Shown piece after piece: positions 28,140 through 36,461 of a DNA stretch of 64,000 nucleotides. Each line of letters opens with the position of its first letter. Position 1 is the first letter of the stretch. Both the position numbers and the translations under genes were made by a program. Source of the DNA: Bombella favorum (GTDB lineage: Bacteria > Pseudomonadota > Alphaproteobacteria > Acetobacterales > Acetobacteraceae); NCBI RefSeq assembly GCF_014048475.1, contig NZ_NWUS01000003.1, positions 1 to 64,000 on the forward strand. Reading direction: 5' to 3'. Under the pieces are notes generated by a model. That model did no database searches. It worked only from the letters and a program-made list of their open reading frames with translations, and had not been told where the DNA came from.

Positions 28140-28835
28140 TCAGCGTGGTGTCGGTCTCAGACCACCTGCCGGAGGTTTTGCCTCTGGTGGGTCCACATAG
28201 AGGGGTTCAAGCGCATAAGCCCGAACAGGACCATCCTCACGGCTCTGCCAAGCAGCCCGAAAAATACCCTCAGCCGTTGGGGCGGCATAGGGCAGACGCA
28301 CCACATCCCGCCCCAGCACATCACACCCTGCCTGCTCACCCAGCTCTGGCAGAGCATCATCGCCATAAACAGCATCGCCCGCTACGGCTGCCCAACTTCC
28401 CGGCTGAATTTGCTTCACAGGTAGGGCATAAGCATCATGGCCTGGCGGATCCACAAAGACACGCCCCCGACGGGCAAGGCATAGAATGGTCGCTTCTTCC
28501 TGCTGCATGGTGGCCCGCAAGGCATCTCCAAGTCGGACCCCAACACCTCGGCAACCCCATCCCCGGACAAGCCCAGCAGCGAGAGAAAGAGACGCCCGTA
28601 ACCCCGTGAACGACCCTGGCCCTACCACGGCAGCAACCAGCTCTGGCGGGGCATCCCAACCTGCCCGTGTCAGCATCGCTTGCACGGTAGGCGCAAAACG
28701 CTCCGAAGCGCCCCGACCAGAAAGAACCTGCTCATCTACAACGAGACCACGCTCCAGCAGGGCAATCAGATTACTCTGCCCCCGCCCTGCTCCAGCCCCG
28801 TTCATGACAAGGCACCGCTCCGGCTTTACAGCCAC
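28140..28835 (-). CDS. tsaB: tRNA threonylcarbamoyladenosine synthesis protein TsaB
   Basis: TsaB is the non-catalytic ASKHA-fold partner of TsaD in the synthesis of t6A at tRNA position 37. The 231-residue product has the core VAAVVGPGSFTGLRASLSLAAGL and the expected length. The conserved N-terminal Asp-Thr of many homologues is VMNGAG here. The start is GTG at 28835, overlapping the nitroreductase stop by 10 bases. mtaB, which methylthiolates the product t6A, is also in this window. Confidence 0.92.
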   Translation of the reverse strand: MAVKPERCLVMNGAGAGRGQSNLIALLERGLVVDEQVLSGRGASERFAPTVQAMLTRAGWDAPPELVAAVVGPGSFTGLRASLSLAAGLVRGWGCRGVGVRLGDALRATMQQEEATILCLARRGRVFVDPPGHDAYALPVKQIQPGSWAAVAGDAVYGDDALPELGEQAGCDVLGRDVVRLPYAAPTAEGIFRAAWQSREDGPVRAYALEPLYVDPPEAKPPAGGLRPTPR

Positions 28836-29464
28836 AGGCAGGCCTCCTCATGCGGTAGGCGAGGCGCACGAGGTGAGGACACGTCCCCCTCCGGATACCC
28901 CAACGCCACGAGGAAATTCGCCCGCCAGCCTTGCTTGCGGAGATATTCTTCTTCCACCATCACAGCATCAAAACCAGACATGGGCCGCACAGCCAGCCCC
29001 AACGCCCGAGCCGCCATAATGAGATAAGCCCCCTGCAATGTTCCGTTACGGAAGGCTGTCTCGTCACTCAGCCCTACATCAGCGGCAAACCAATCCCGCA
29101 GACCGGGCATGGAATTGAGTGTTTCGAACTTTTCGAAAAATAGCGGGTCGTAACAGACAATCACCAGCACTGGCGCAGACATGGCCAGCTCTACATTCCC
29201 CAAAGACAAGGCCGGACGGATTTTCTGCCGGGCCCCTTCTGTCTTTAGGAAAGCAAAACGAGCGGGGGAACAGTTGCCCGATGTCGGCCCCATCCTGAGC
29301 ATGTCATACAGACGGTACAGCACATCCTCACCCACAGGACGGTCGGAAAATCTTTCCGCCGTACGGCAGCGCGTAAAAAGCTCCTCGGCCAAAACAGGGC
29401 TAGTGGCGTTTTCCTCCACCTGCGTGTCGACCTGCTGCCCTTCCGGGGCTGGTGATGCTGTCAT
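28826..29464 (-). CDS. Nitroreductase family protein (RutE/HadB-like)
   Basis: A 212-residue FMN-dependent nitroreductase-fold enzyme. The segment CRTAERFSDRPVGEDVLYRLYDMLRMGPTSGNCSPARFAFLKT gives the FMN phosphate-binding SGNCSPAR, and the end NFLVALGYPEGDVSSPRAPRLPHEE is typical of the malonic semialdehyde reductase (RutE) branch. No rut genes are nearby, so uracil catabolism is not indicated. It sits 6 bases after nfuA and overlaps tsaB, and therefore belongs to the nfuA-tsaB-rimI transcript. Confidence 0.87.
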   Translation of the reverse strand: MTASPAPEGQQVDTQVEENATSPVLAEELFTRCRTAERFSDRPVGEDVLYRLYDMLRMGPTSGNCSPARFAFLKTEGARQKIRPALSLGNVELAMSAPVLVIVCYDPLFFEKFETLNSMPGLRDWFAADVGLSDETAFRNGTLQGAYLIMAARALGLAVRPMSGFDAVMVEEEYLRKQGWRANFLVALGYPEGDVSSPRAPRLPHEEACLWL

Positions 29465-29470
29465 CGGCTC

Positions 29471-30052
29471 TTACTCCTCTACAGGTTCAACTGCCGTCAC
29501 CTCCGGGATGTAGTGACGGAGCATGTTCTCCACACCGTGACGCAATGTCGCTCTGGAAGAAGGACAGCCGGAACAGGCCCCCTGCATGCTAAGGTAGACG
29601 ACACCTTCCCGATAACCACGGAAAACAATATCCCCACCATCACTAGCCACAGCTGGGCGCACCCGTGTATCCAGCAGTTCCTTCACCCGGGCTACGACTT
29701 CGCTATCCTCGGGGAAAATATCAGCCTCTGGTGCGGCGATATTCTCTGCCAGAACAGGCTTTCCACTTTTAAAGAAATCCGTCAGGGCTACCAGTATCTG
29801 AGGGCGCAGAGCATCCCAGTCGGCTCCATCATCCTTTGTGACAGAGACGAAATCACTCCCCAGAAAAACGCGTTTTACATCAGCCATGCTGAAAAGGGCA
29901 TCTGCCAGAGCAGAGCGCCCCGCCACAACACCGGCCTCCGCAAAGTCGACGGGCGGGCGTCCCCCCGTCACATCACGGCCCGGCAAAAATTTCAGTGTTG
30001 CCGGATTGGGAGTATCTTCAGTTTCTATCATCATGAGATCACTCTGTGTCAT
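29471..30052 (-). CDS. nfuA: NfuA-type iron-sulfur cluster scaffold/carrier
   Basis: A 193-residue protein with the Nfu N-terminal domain (MMIETEDTPNPATLKFLPG) and the C-terminal NifU domain with the cluster-binding CSGCPSS motif in YLSMQGACSGCPSSRATL. It delivers [4Fe-4S] clusters to target enzymes; MtaB in this window is one plausible client type. Promoter is presumably in the 180 bases between it and the divergent fba. It is the first gene of nfuA-nitroreductase-tsaB-rimI. Confidence 0.93.
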   Translation of the reverse strand: MTQSDLMMIETEDTPNPATLKFLPGRDVTGGRPPVDFAEAGVVAGRSALADALFSMADVKRVFLGSDFVSVTKDDGADWDALRPQILVALTDFFKSGKPVLAENIAAPEADIFPEDSEVVARVKELLDTRVRPAVASDGGDIVFRGYREGVVYLSMQGACSGCPSSRATLRHGVENMLRHYIPEVTAVEPVEE

Positions 30053-30230
30053 AAACGCCTCTCTTATCAGATACCCAATAAAATGAGCACCCTTTAACGC
30101 AACTCACTTACTTTTGGACCTTTATAGTCCTATTTTCAGACGATATGTATATCAGACTAGCAGAACAGGCTATCTCTGCTACGATCAGTCCCCTTTCCCT
30201 GTTACCATACCCCACATCCTGAGAAGCTCC

Positions 30231-31349
30231 ATGATGTCCTCTACACCCGCCCCCTCTGTCGTCCGTGCGCCAGCCATTCCGCCGGGTGTTGTTAGTGGAG
30301 ATACCTACCGGGCCATGCTTCAGGCCTGCCGTAAAGGGGGCTATGCCCTGCCGGCTGTCAATGTCAGCTCCTCCTCCACCGCCAATGCGGCCCTCGCAGC
30401 GGCACGAGAGAACAAGGCTGATATTGTCATCCAGATTTCCGCTGGAGGAGCCCGCTTCTATGCAGGGCAGGCCCTGCCTGACGAACAGCAAGCCCGAATT
30501 CTAGGGGCCACGGCTCTAGCGCAGCATATCCATCTTCTAGCCCGCCATTATGGGGTGGCGGTTATTCTACATACAGACCATGCCAATCGCCCTTTGCTGG
30601 GCTGGATTGACGGACTGGTGGAGGAAAGTCGCCGCCACTATGCACAAACAGGCCGCCCTCTATTTTCCTCCCACATGCTCGACCTATCGACCGAGCCACT
30701 CGCCGACAACATTGCCGCAGCTTCTACCCTGATGCGCAAACTATCCCCTCTGGGAATTGGCCTTGAAATCGAACTAGGAATGACAGGCGGGGAAGAAGAT
30801 GGAATCGGGCAGGAGCTGCATGACGGAAGCCCAAGCTGCAACCCTTCCCTCTACACCAACCCAGAAGATGTCCTGACCGCTTGGAAAACCCTGTCCCCTC
30901 TGGGAATGCTCTCTATCGCCGCCTCCTTCGGGAATATTCATGGGGTCTATGCGCCCGGTAATGTCTGCCTCCGCCCGGAAATCCTACGTGCGTCTCAGGC
31001 ACTCGTGGCAGAACGACTCCATACAGGCCCCAACCCTATCCCGTTGGTTTTTCATGGAGGGTCAGGGTCGGAGGAAACGGCCATCAAACAGGCTATCAAC
31101 TTTGGTGTCTTCAAGTTCAACATTGATACGGATACGCAGTTTGCCTACGCACAGGGCATTGCCCACTATATCCGGAACCATGAAGAAGCCTTCACCCATC
31201 AGGTATCCCCACTTACGGGGCGGCCGCTCAAAAAATCTTACGATATCCGCTGCTGGATGAAGGCCGGAGAGGATCGTTTCACCCAACGCCTGACAGACTG
31301 CTTCCACATTCTGGGGGCCCGAGGGCGCAGCATCGCTCGGCCCGCGTGA
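30231..31349 (+). CDS. fba: Class II fructose-bisphosphate aldolase
   Basis: A 372-residue zinc aldolase of the FbaA type, cleaving or forming fructose 1,6-bisphosphate in glycolysis and gluconeogenesis. Landmarks are GGYALPAVNVSSSSTANAALA, ILHTDHANRPLL with metal-binding His, GLEIELGMTGGEEDG, ASFGNIHGVYAPG, VFHGGSGS and FKFNIDTDTQFA. The frame is open from 30114, but the family begins at about the ATG codons 30231 or 30234, preceded by GAGAAG. It is divergent from nfuA. Confidence 0.94.
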   Translation: MMSSTPAPSVVRAPAIPPGVVSGDTYRAMLQACRKGGYALPAVNVSSSSTANAALAAARENKADIVIQISAGGARFYAGQALPDEQQARILGATALAQHIHLLARHYGVAVILHTDHANRPLLGWIDGLVEESRRHYAQTGRPLFSSHMLDLSTEPLADNIAAASTLMRKLSPLGIGLEIELGMTGGEEDGIGQELHDGSPSCNPSLYTNPEDVLTAWKTLSPLGMLSIAASFGNIHGVYAPGNVCLRPEILRASQALVAERLHTGPNPIPLVFHGGSGSEETAIKQAINFGVFKFNIDTDTQFAYAQGIAHYIRNHEEAFTHQVSPLTGRPLKKSYDIRCWMKAGEDRFTQRLTDCFHILGARGRSIARPA

Positions 31350-31377
31350 GGCAGGAGCCAGCCCTGCCCCCTCTCCA

Positions 31378-31686
31378 CTATCGTACGGGTGTTGTATTCT
31401 GTTCCGGCGCGTTCTGGCAGGAAACTGTCCCGGCTGACACCTGCCTACAGGCAGGCAACGGGCCATGACGCCCCGGTAGAGGCCAGAAAAGCTCTATCCC
31501 TAGAGACACAAGCATAAGCAGAACTGCCAACAGAACCCACGGCAGGAAACGGGGTTTATGCCCCAAAAGAGACGGAATACCTGTCTCCATCTGGAAACGC
31601 CGCCCCTCTTCCAACAATGCCGCTGAATCCCGGACAGGACCAGCGGGCCGGTCCTCCTCTTCCAGAAAATGATTGGAGCCAGACAC
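31378..31686 (-). CDS. Small single-pass membrane protein coupled to thyX
   Basis: A 102-residue unknown product. The first 40 residues are charged (FLEEEDRPAGPVRD), then one clear membrane segment FLPWVLLAVLLMLVSLGIEL, then a short tail with two cysteines. The start is a GTG at 31686, three bases after the thyX stop, with GGAAGG about 10 bases upstream, which supports translation coupled to thyX. No family is recognised. Confidence 0.55.
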   Translation of the reverse strand: MSGSNHFLEEEDRPAGPVRDSAALLEEGRRFQMETGIPSLLGHKPRFLPWVLLAVLLMLVSLGIELFWPLPGRHGPLPACRQVSAGTVSCQNAPEQNTTPVR

Positions 31687-31689
31687 GAT

Positions 31690-32595
31690 TCAGCCTTCCA
31701 GAACGGCCTGCAACTCTGTCCATTCCCGCTTTGTCAGGCCGGATGTCTCCTGCGTGACACTCTCTCCAGCAAGGCGGCGGCGAAGCACCTTCAGCATCCC
31801 GGCGGAGAAACTGTAAGCACCGAGGCGATATTCCTCAAAAGCCTGTGCTGTATGCGGTACCCATGCCTTGAGAATCTCAAGCATCTTCTGCGCATAAACA
31901 CGAATTTCATACTGAGCATGTGAGTCCGACCGCAGTGCCAGGAAGTGCATCAAATTGTGCAGATCGATCTTCCAATATAGCTGCGTATAGGCATTGAGTG
32001 TCAGATTGATGCGGGCCAATTCACGAGCCACACCCAGACCTTCTGGGTCGAGCATCTGTTCGTAATCGCCATAACATTGCAGAGCATCACGCTGAAGGAT
32101 AGACAAGACCTCCGCCGCTGTTTCGGGGCTCAATGCCTCACCCCGCCCCTGATTGTTGACTTTGCTCTGTGCGGCAATCTGCGTAACATCCGGCAGATAG
32201 AATTCCTTATCCAGAACAGAATAACGGGCGGAATATTCATTCACGCTTGCCATGCGATGGCGAATCCACTGCCGAGCAACAAAAAGTGGCAGTTTCACGT
32301 GAAACTTGATCTCGCACATCTCGAATGGTGTGGAATGACGATGCCGCATCAAATAGCGGATCAACCCAGCATCCTCTGATGTCTTCTTGGTACCCTTACC
32401 GTACGAGACACGGGCAGCCTGCACAACAGCCGAATCGCCCCCCATATAATCCACAACACGGATGAAACCATGATCCAACAGGGGGAATGGCTCGAAGAGA
32501 AGTGCCTCCATAGCCGGAACCGTTGGCCGCACTGTCTGATGAGGAGCGGCACGCACGGCCTCTATCTCGGAACGCTGCTCGTCTGTCAGGGCCAT
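31690..32595 (-). CDS. thyX: FAD-dependent thymidylate synthase
   Basis: ThyX makes dTMP from dUMP using methylene-tetrahydrofolate and NADPH, without needing ThyA. The 301-residue protein contains the diagnostic RHRxxSxNxxSxRY motif as [15 protein letters not shown] (about residues 112-126) and an early [13 protein letters not shown]. It is followed in the same transcript by the small membrane protein. Expected absence of thyA in the genome cannot be checked here. Confidence 0.96.
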   Translation of the reverse strand: MALTDEQRSEIEAVRAAPHQTVRPTVPAMEALLFEPFPLLDHGFIRVVDYMGGDSAVVQAARVSYGKGTKKTSEDAGLIRYLMRHRHSTPFEMCEIKFHVKLPLFVARQWIRHRMASVNEYSARYSVLDKEFYLPDVTQIAAQSKVNNQGRGEALSPETAAEVLSILQRDALQCYGDYEQMLDPEGLGVARELARINLTLNAYTQLYWKIDLHNLMHFLALRSDSHAQYEIRVYAQKMLEILKAWVPHTAQAFEEYRLGAYSFSAGMLKVLRRRLAGESVTQETSGLTKREWTELQAVLEG

Positions 32596-32739
32596 GACTG
32601 TCTCTCCCGCTCGTTTGGCTATGCCGGACTATTCCATAAGAAGCGGGCCTGTGTGACTATCCGCTTCCCCTCGCTACTGATGTAGCCATATCGGTGACAG
32701 ATGTAACCGCCCCAATGACAGAAGGGAAGGCTGTTTCCC

Positions 32740-32768
32740 TTGCCATATCAAGCAAAGCTGCCTATATC
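32740..32768 (+). promoter_or_regulatory. Sigma-70 promoter of ssrA
   Basis: TTGCCA at 32740-32745 and TATATC at 32763-32768 are separated by exactly 17 bases, predicting a start near 32775, just where the acceptor RNA of the tmRNA begins. Confidence 0.7.
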
Positions 32769-32772
32769 TCTC

Positions 32773-33060
32773 GGTGCCGGAGGTTTCGACCTTGGCTATG
32801 GCGATAAACGGTAGATGAAATAAGTGTTGTGGACCCGGGGGCAGTGCCCGGCGTCTCCACCATCAGCCTTATAGGCTGACGCTATGGGGACGAAACAGGC
32901 TCGACACGCATGGTAAAGATCTACTTTTTGCCCGGTATTGTTCCGCCGTCATCGGGCTGACTTTACAAGTGCCAACGATAACTCTGAGGTGCTCGCTGTT
33001 GCTGCATAAGCGATAAGCGCGGTTCGGGGGGTGCACCGGGCAACAGAAGCCCCCCCACCT
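32773..33060 (+). ncRNA. ssrA: Two-piece circularly permuted tmRNA
   Basis: tmRNA rescues stalled ribosomes. As in other alphaproteobacteria the gene is permuted: the acceptor piece comes first and ends in GGCGTCTCCACCA (CCA at 32860-32862), after the T-arm-like CCGGGGGCAGTGCCCGG. A 6-bp hairpin (32863-32868 with 32874-32879) marks the intervening segment removed in processing. The coding piece starts at 32886 with GGGGACG, which pairs with CGTCTCC of the acceptor piece. The tag reading frame is 32971-33006, encoding ANDNSEVLAVAA, followed by TAA. A C-rich pseudoknot region closes the gene. The ends at 32773 and 33060 are approximate. Confidence 0.93.
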
Positions 33061-33193
33061 GTTTCTTTTCTGAAACACTTTTCCCTAATAGAATACCAAC
33101 CCGGAAAATATGCTCTCGGCCCCTTGCGATTTCACGCAGCCTGTCGCACACCTGAAGGGGTTTTCCAGATGTAACAGGTGATGGTGCTGCTCC

Positions 33194-33832
33194 ATGAGTG
33201 ACGATACCAACGGCTCCGACGGTTTTGATCCTTCCATGCCAACCAGTCTCCTCCCTTACGATCGCTGGATGGAAGAGGCCCAGCGTGCCGTCATGCTTAA
33301 GGCACTGGACCATGTCAGCGAACATGGCCTCCCCGGGGATCACCACTTCTACATGACATTTCGCACCAACGTTCCTGGGGTGGATATCCCCTCCCGCCTG
33401 AAGGAACGCTACCCGGAAGAAATGACCATCGTTCTGCAACATCAGTTCCAGAATCTCACGATAGACCATACCGCCCGTACCTTCTCCGTCGGGCTGTCTT
33501 TTGGGGGGATTCCCAGTACGCTACATATCCCCTTCGGAGCCATCACGGCTTTTGCAGACCCGCATGTCCATCTTGTCATGCATTTTACCACCCGCCCCGA
33601 TGCAGCGAACAACAGCGCATACGAAGAAGAGAACGATGCCAATGTGGCAGAGGTCCACACACTTCGCCCGCTGACAGATGAGCCCAAAACAGACGCTACA
33701 ACGCAGGGACCTGAGGGGACGACAAACCACGGCCAGAGCCACGAAGGGGCAGAGGTTGTCAGTCTGGCGGCTTTCCGCAAAAAACCTTCAGACAATGAGC
33801 CCTCTGGAGCCCCTGATGATAGGAACAGCTAA
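33194..33832 (+). CDS. sspB: Alpha-type SspB, ssrA-tag adaptor for ClpXP
   Basis: SspB binds tmRNA-tagged proteins and delivers them to the ClpXP protease. The 212-residue protein matches the alphaproteobacterial form: YDRWMEEAQRAVMLKALDHV, HGLPGDHHFYMTFRTNVPGV, the central EEMTIVLQHQFQNL and IPFGAITAFADP. After a long acidic, low-complexity linker it ends in VVSLAAFRKKP, the kind of conserved tail segment that docks on ClpX. It begins about 134 bases after the tmRNA gene that makes its ligand. abrB follows after 15 bases. Confidence 0.93.
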   Translation: MSDDTNGSDGFDPSMPTSLLPYDRWMEEAQRAVMLKALDHVSEHGLPGDHHFYMTFRTNVPGVDIPSRLKERYPEEMTIVLQHQFQNLTIDHTARTFSVGLSFGGIPSTLHIPFGAITAFADPHVHLVMHFTTRPDAANNSAYEEENDANVAEVHTLRPLTDEPKTDATTQGPEGTTNHGQSHEGAEVVSLAAFRKKPSDNEPSGAPDDRNS

Positions 33833-33847
33833 GCAGGGACGGGGCGT

Positions 33848-34963
33848 GTGACCCTCTCGTCGCTTTCTTGGCAGTCCTATGGGGGGCGATGGTTAGGGCT
33901 GCTCTTTTTCTCTGCTCTGATTTCAGGCCTCTTCCTAATGCTGCACTTAACGGCAGGCATGATGTTGGGGCCGATGGCAGCGGGCATTATCATGTCTGTC
34001 AAAAATCGGGGCGTCACCATAAAGCCCGTTTTCTTCACCCTGGCGCAGGCCATTCTGGCCTGTGTGGTCGTCAATAGCCTGACATTTTCTGTTCTCCATC
34101 ACATTATGTCTCACTGGATACTGGTTCTTTTCAGTGTCCTGTCCGTCATTTTTGTTAGTTTCACCACAGGGGCCTGCCTTGCCTGGTTTGGGGTCATACC
34201 CGGAACGACAGCCCTTTGGGGGACGTCACCGGGGGCAGCCTCCACCATGGTTATGCTTTGCGGGGCCTTTGGAGCCGATACAAGGCTGACAGCTTTCATG
34301 CTCTATTTCAGGGTCATCATGGTCGCTGTTGCCACGTCCTTGATCTCCTGGATTGTCATACGCACAAGCCACCCCTCCCATATGCCCATGCCGGTCCGGG
34401 GGGACCTTCTACCTACACTGATTCTAATCGCTGTTAGCACGTTGATCGGATTAAAGCTGCGCTCACCTGCTGCTACGCTGTTACTCACCATACTCACTGG
34501 TGCCGTTGCCCAATTAAGCGGCCTATTCCAGATCAGCGCACCATTCTGGATCCGCATCCCTGCCTATTTGACCATAGGCTGGTCCATTGGTCTGCGCTTT
34601 ACAGCACCCATCCTACGTTATGCGCTACGATCCATCCCAGCCGTTGCCCTATCCTCGGCAACACTCATTGCCAGCTGTGCCCTACTGGCCCTCCCCGTAG
34701 CCCATTTCGCCCATATTGATCTCCTTAGTGCCTACCTGGCCACAAGCCCAGGCGGGCTGGATACCATCATTGTCATCAGTGCCAATATTCCTATTGCACT
34801 GCCCTTTATTATCGCCATGCAAACAGCCCGCATGTTGGCCGTCATCACACTAGGCCCGGCTATAGCCCGTCCTCTTGGCCGCTGGCTGGAACGCCATGTC
34901 CGCACACCAGCTTCGACTGAACATACCGAAAAGCTGGCGCAGTCATCTTCAACAGGCGACTAA
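33848..34963 (+). CDS. AbrB-family integral membrane protein
   Basis: A 371-residue, very hydrophobic protein with roughly ten membrane segments, matching the AbrB membrane family (Pfam AbrB, sometimes labelled ammonia monooxygenase regulator; unrelated to the Bacillus transcription factor). The duplicated motif GMMLGPMAAGIIMS, then GTSPGAASTMVMLCGAFGADTRL in the first half, and ATSPGGLDTIIVISANI in the second half are typical. Role unknown; transport has been suggested. Start is GTG at 33848. It ends at a bidirectional terminator. Confidence 0.85.
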   Translation: MTLSSLSWQSYGGRWLGLLFFSALISGLFLMLHLTAGMMLGPMAAGIIMSVKNRGVTIKPVFFTLAQAILACVVVNSLTFSVLHHIMSHWILVLFSVLSVIFVSFTTGACLAWFGVIPGTTALWGTSPGAASTMVMLCGAFGADTRLTAFMLYFRVIMVAVATSLISWIVIRTSHPSHMPMPVRGDLLPTLILIAVSTLIGLKLRSPAATLLLTILTGAVAQLSGLFQISAPFWIRIPAYLTIGWSIGLRFTAPILRYALRSIPAVALSSATLIASCALLALPVAHFAHIDLLSAYLATSPGGLDTIIVISANIPIALPFIIAMQTARMLAVITLGPAIARPLGRWLERHVRTPASTEHTEKLAQSSSTGD

Positions 34964-34984
34964 TAAGCCCAACTGGCCCCTTAT

Positions 34985-35014
34985 AAAAAAACCCTCCACA
35001 AGGGAGGGCTTTTT
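34985..35014. terminator. Bidirectional terminator abrB / glycosyltransferase
   Basis: A 6-bp GC-rich stem (34992-34997 with 35003-35008) with a 5-base loop is flanked by a run of seven A on the left and five T on the right. It serves the AbrB-family gene on the plus strand and the glycosyltransferase gene on the minus strand. Confidence 0.85.
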
Positions 35015-35041
35015 CTACATCTCACACCACGTTAGAAGAGA

Positions 35042-35908
35042 TCATTCCTCAATACGCAATGCATCAAACTCGCTAACCACGCCAGGCTGATAGGACTGAC
35101 GGGCTTTCTCGAGATATTTTTCCCACTGCGGAACATAGTAGCCATAGCCAGCCGGGTTCTGGAAGAACCAATGACGCCATGCATGGAAGACATGGTCATG
35201 CTCACGGTAAGCAGGGTCATCTAGCAGATGCCGGGCTGCCGGGGGCTTAGCCGCATGGAAATGCACGATAGTGGCACGGTCATCCACGCCCCAATATGGC
35301 TTCCAGTTGAAGCGAGCAGAAAGCGGGCTCCACTGCGCATTATAGAAAATACGCAGCAGTTCCTGATCGTACCCAGCAACATAGTCCAGGTTATCGCAAA
35401 GGAAGTCCACCATCGCCGGGAGGTCACGACGCATACGCTCGAGGTTCATCACCATGACGCCCGAGTTCATATCCACGTAATAATCCTGCTTGCCGAACTG
35501 CCCACAGGCAGCAAAGATTTCCGGCTTGCAGAACTCGACCTGCGGGTCCTTCAGGAACATCACGTCACAATCGGTATACAGGACGTACTGATCCTCCTGC
35601 TCCAGCAGGGGCAGCTCCAACCGCATGAAGGCACCGGCAGCAGTGAAGATATAATTAGGCCATTCCGGCTTGAGACGACGCTGCGCATCCAACAGGCGGT
35701 CGTAAAAATGCAGGCGGTGGAAAATAACATTCACCCCCGCAGCACGCATCTCCCGTGTGAAGTCACATTCATTGCCATCAAACACCATGTGCGGAATCAG
35801 CGTCGTATTCTCACGAGCCGACTGCACAGCAGCCCGAATACAGTCGATAAAACCATGGTCAGGGTCGTTGGACAGCGTTTGCTCTGTAATCGCAAAAAAC
35901 CACTTCAT
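35042..35908 (-). CDS. Glycosyltransferase, GT8-like
   Basis: A 288-residue protein with the layout of a GT-A fold glycosyltransferase: ECDFTREMRAAGVNVIFHRL, then FMRLELPLLEQEDQYVLYTDCDVMFLKDP, where DCD stands as the DxD metal and sugar-nucleotide motif, followed by MNSGVMVMNLERMR and VHFHAAKPP. That combination is like family 8 transferases. The acceptor is not known. It stands alone between abrB and a small gene, and does not belong to a polysaccharide cluster. Confidence 0.8.
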   Translation of the reverse strand: MKWFFAITEQTLSNDPDHGFIDCIRAAVQSARENTTLIPHMVFDGNECDFTREMRAAGVNVIFHRLHFYDRLLDAQRRLKPEWPNYIFTAAGAFMRLELPLLEQEDQYVLYTDCDVMFLKDPQVEFCKPEIFAACGQFGKQDYYVDMNSGVMVMNLERMRRDLPAMVDFLCDNLDYVAGYDQELLRIFYNAQWSPLSARFNWKPYWGVDDRATIVHFHAAKPPAARHLLDDPAYREHDHVFHAWRHWFFQNPAGYGYYVPQWEKYLEKARQSYQPGVVSEFDALRIEE

Positions 35909-35989
35909 TCCTTAAAGCTCCCCAATACCCAGTCTCTTAAAATACTATGATTGTTCATTCCCTACGCCCCGATTCCAGCCAATACTTCA

Positions 35990-36208
35990 TCACCAATTTC
36001 TAGAGATCAGCCAGAACTCTTCAGAAGTCAGCGTCACCGTCCCCTGCCCTGCTGTTTCTGCCGCAGCTTTAGCAAGAGCATGAATACGCTCGATTAGAAT
36101 CGTTTTACGCTGGTGCGCCTCAGACACTTCCTTCTCCCCGGCCAGCGTCTGCAAAGCCAACTCGGCAGCCCGGGCGACCCGGGATGCATCCAGCGCAGCA
36201 TAAGACAT
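35990..36208 (-). CDS. Small uncharacterised alpha-helical protein
   Basis: A 72-residue product, mostly Ala, Glu, Arg and Leu, that reads as two helices (ALDASRVARAAELALQTLAG and RIHALAKAAAETAGQG) ending with EEFWLISRNW. The ATG at 36208 is supported by GAGG nine bases upstream. No family recognised. It lies about 80 bases upstream of the glycosyltransferase gene on the same strand. Confidence 0.6.
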   Translation of the reverse strand: MSYAALDASRVARAAELALQTLAGEKEVSEAHQRKTILIERIHALAKAAAETAGQGTVTLTSEEFWLISRNW

Positions 36209-36461
36209 GCTCTCGTACCTCAATTCCCATCATGCAACCAACGACCAGTTACAATAGGCAGCAACACCAAACACCACCTCTACCGCAACATAATCAGTGT
36301 CACAGTAAGCCGGTTACCCCTCCTTTTTCAATCCCCTGCCCTGCTATTAACCCTCTTTTATAACGTGATCTTTACTTATAAAAACCAGACATCTCTCTGC
36401 CTCCCGCTACTCCCATGATAGAAAAACAAGCTTTGTGCATGTTCCCGTTCAGGAAGCCCTC

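Noticed and set aside
32963-33469. 168-codon minus-strand frame over the tmRNA and sspB
   Set aside because: Antisense to the tmRNA coding piece and the sspB start, both well supported.
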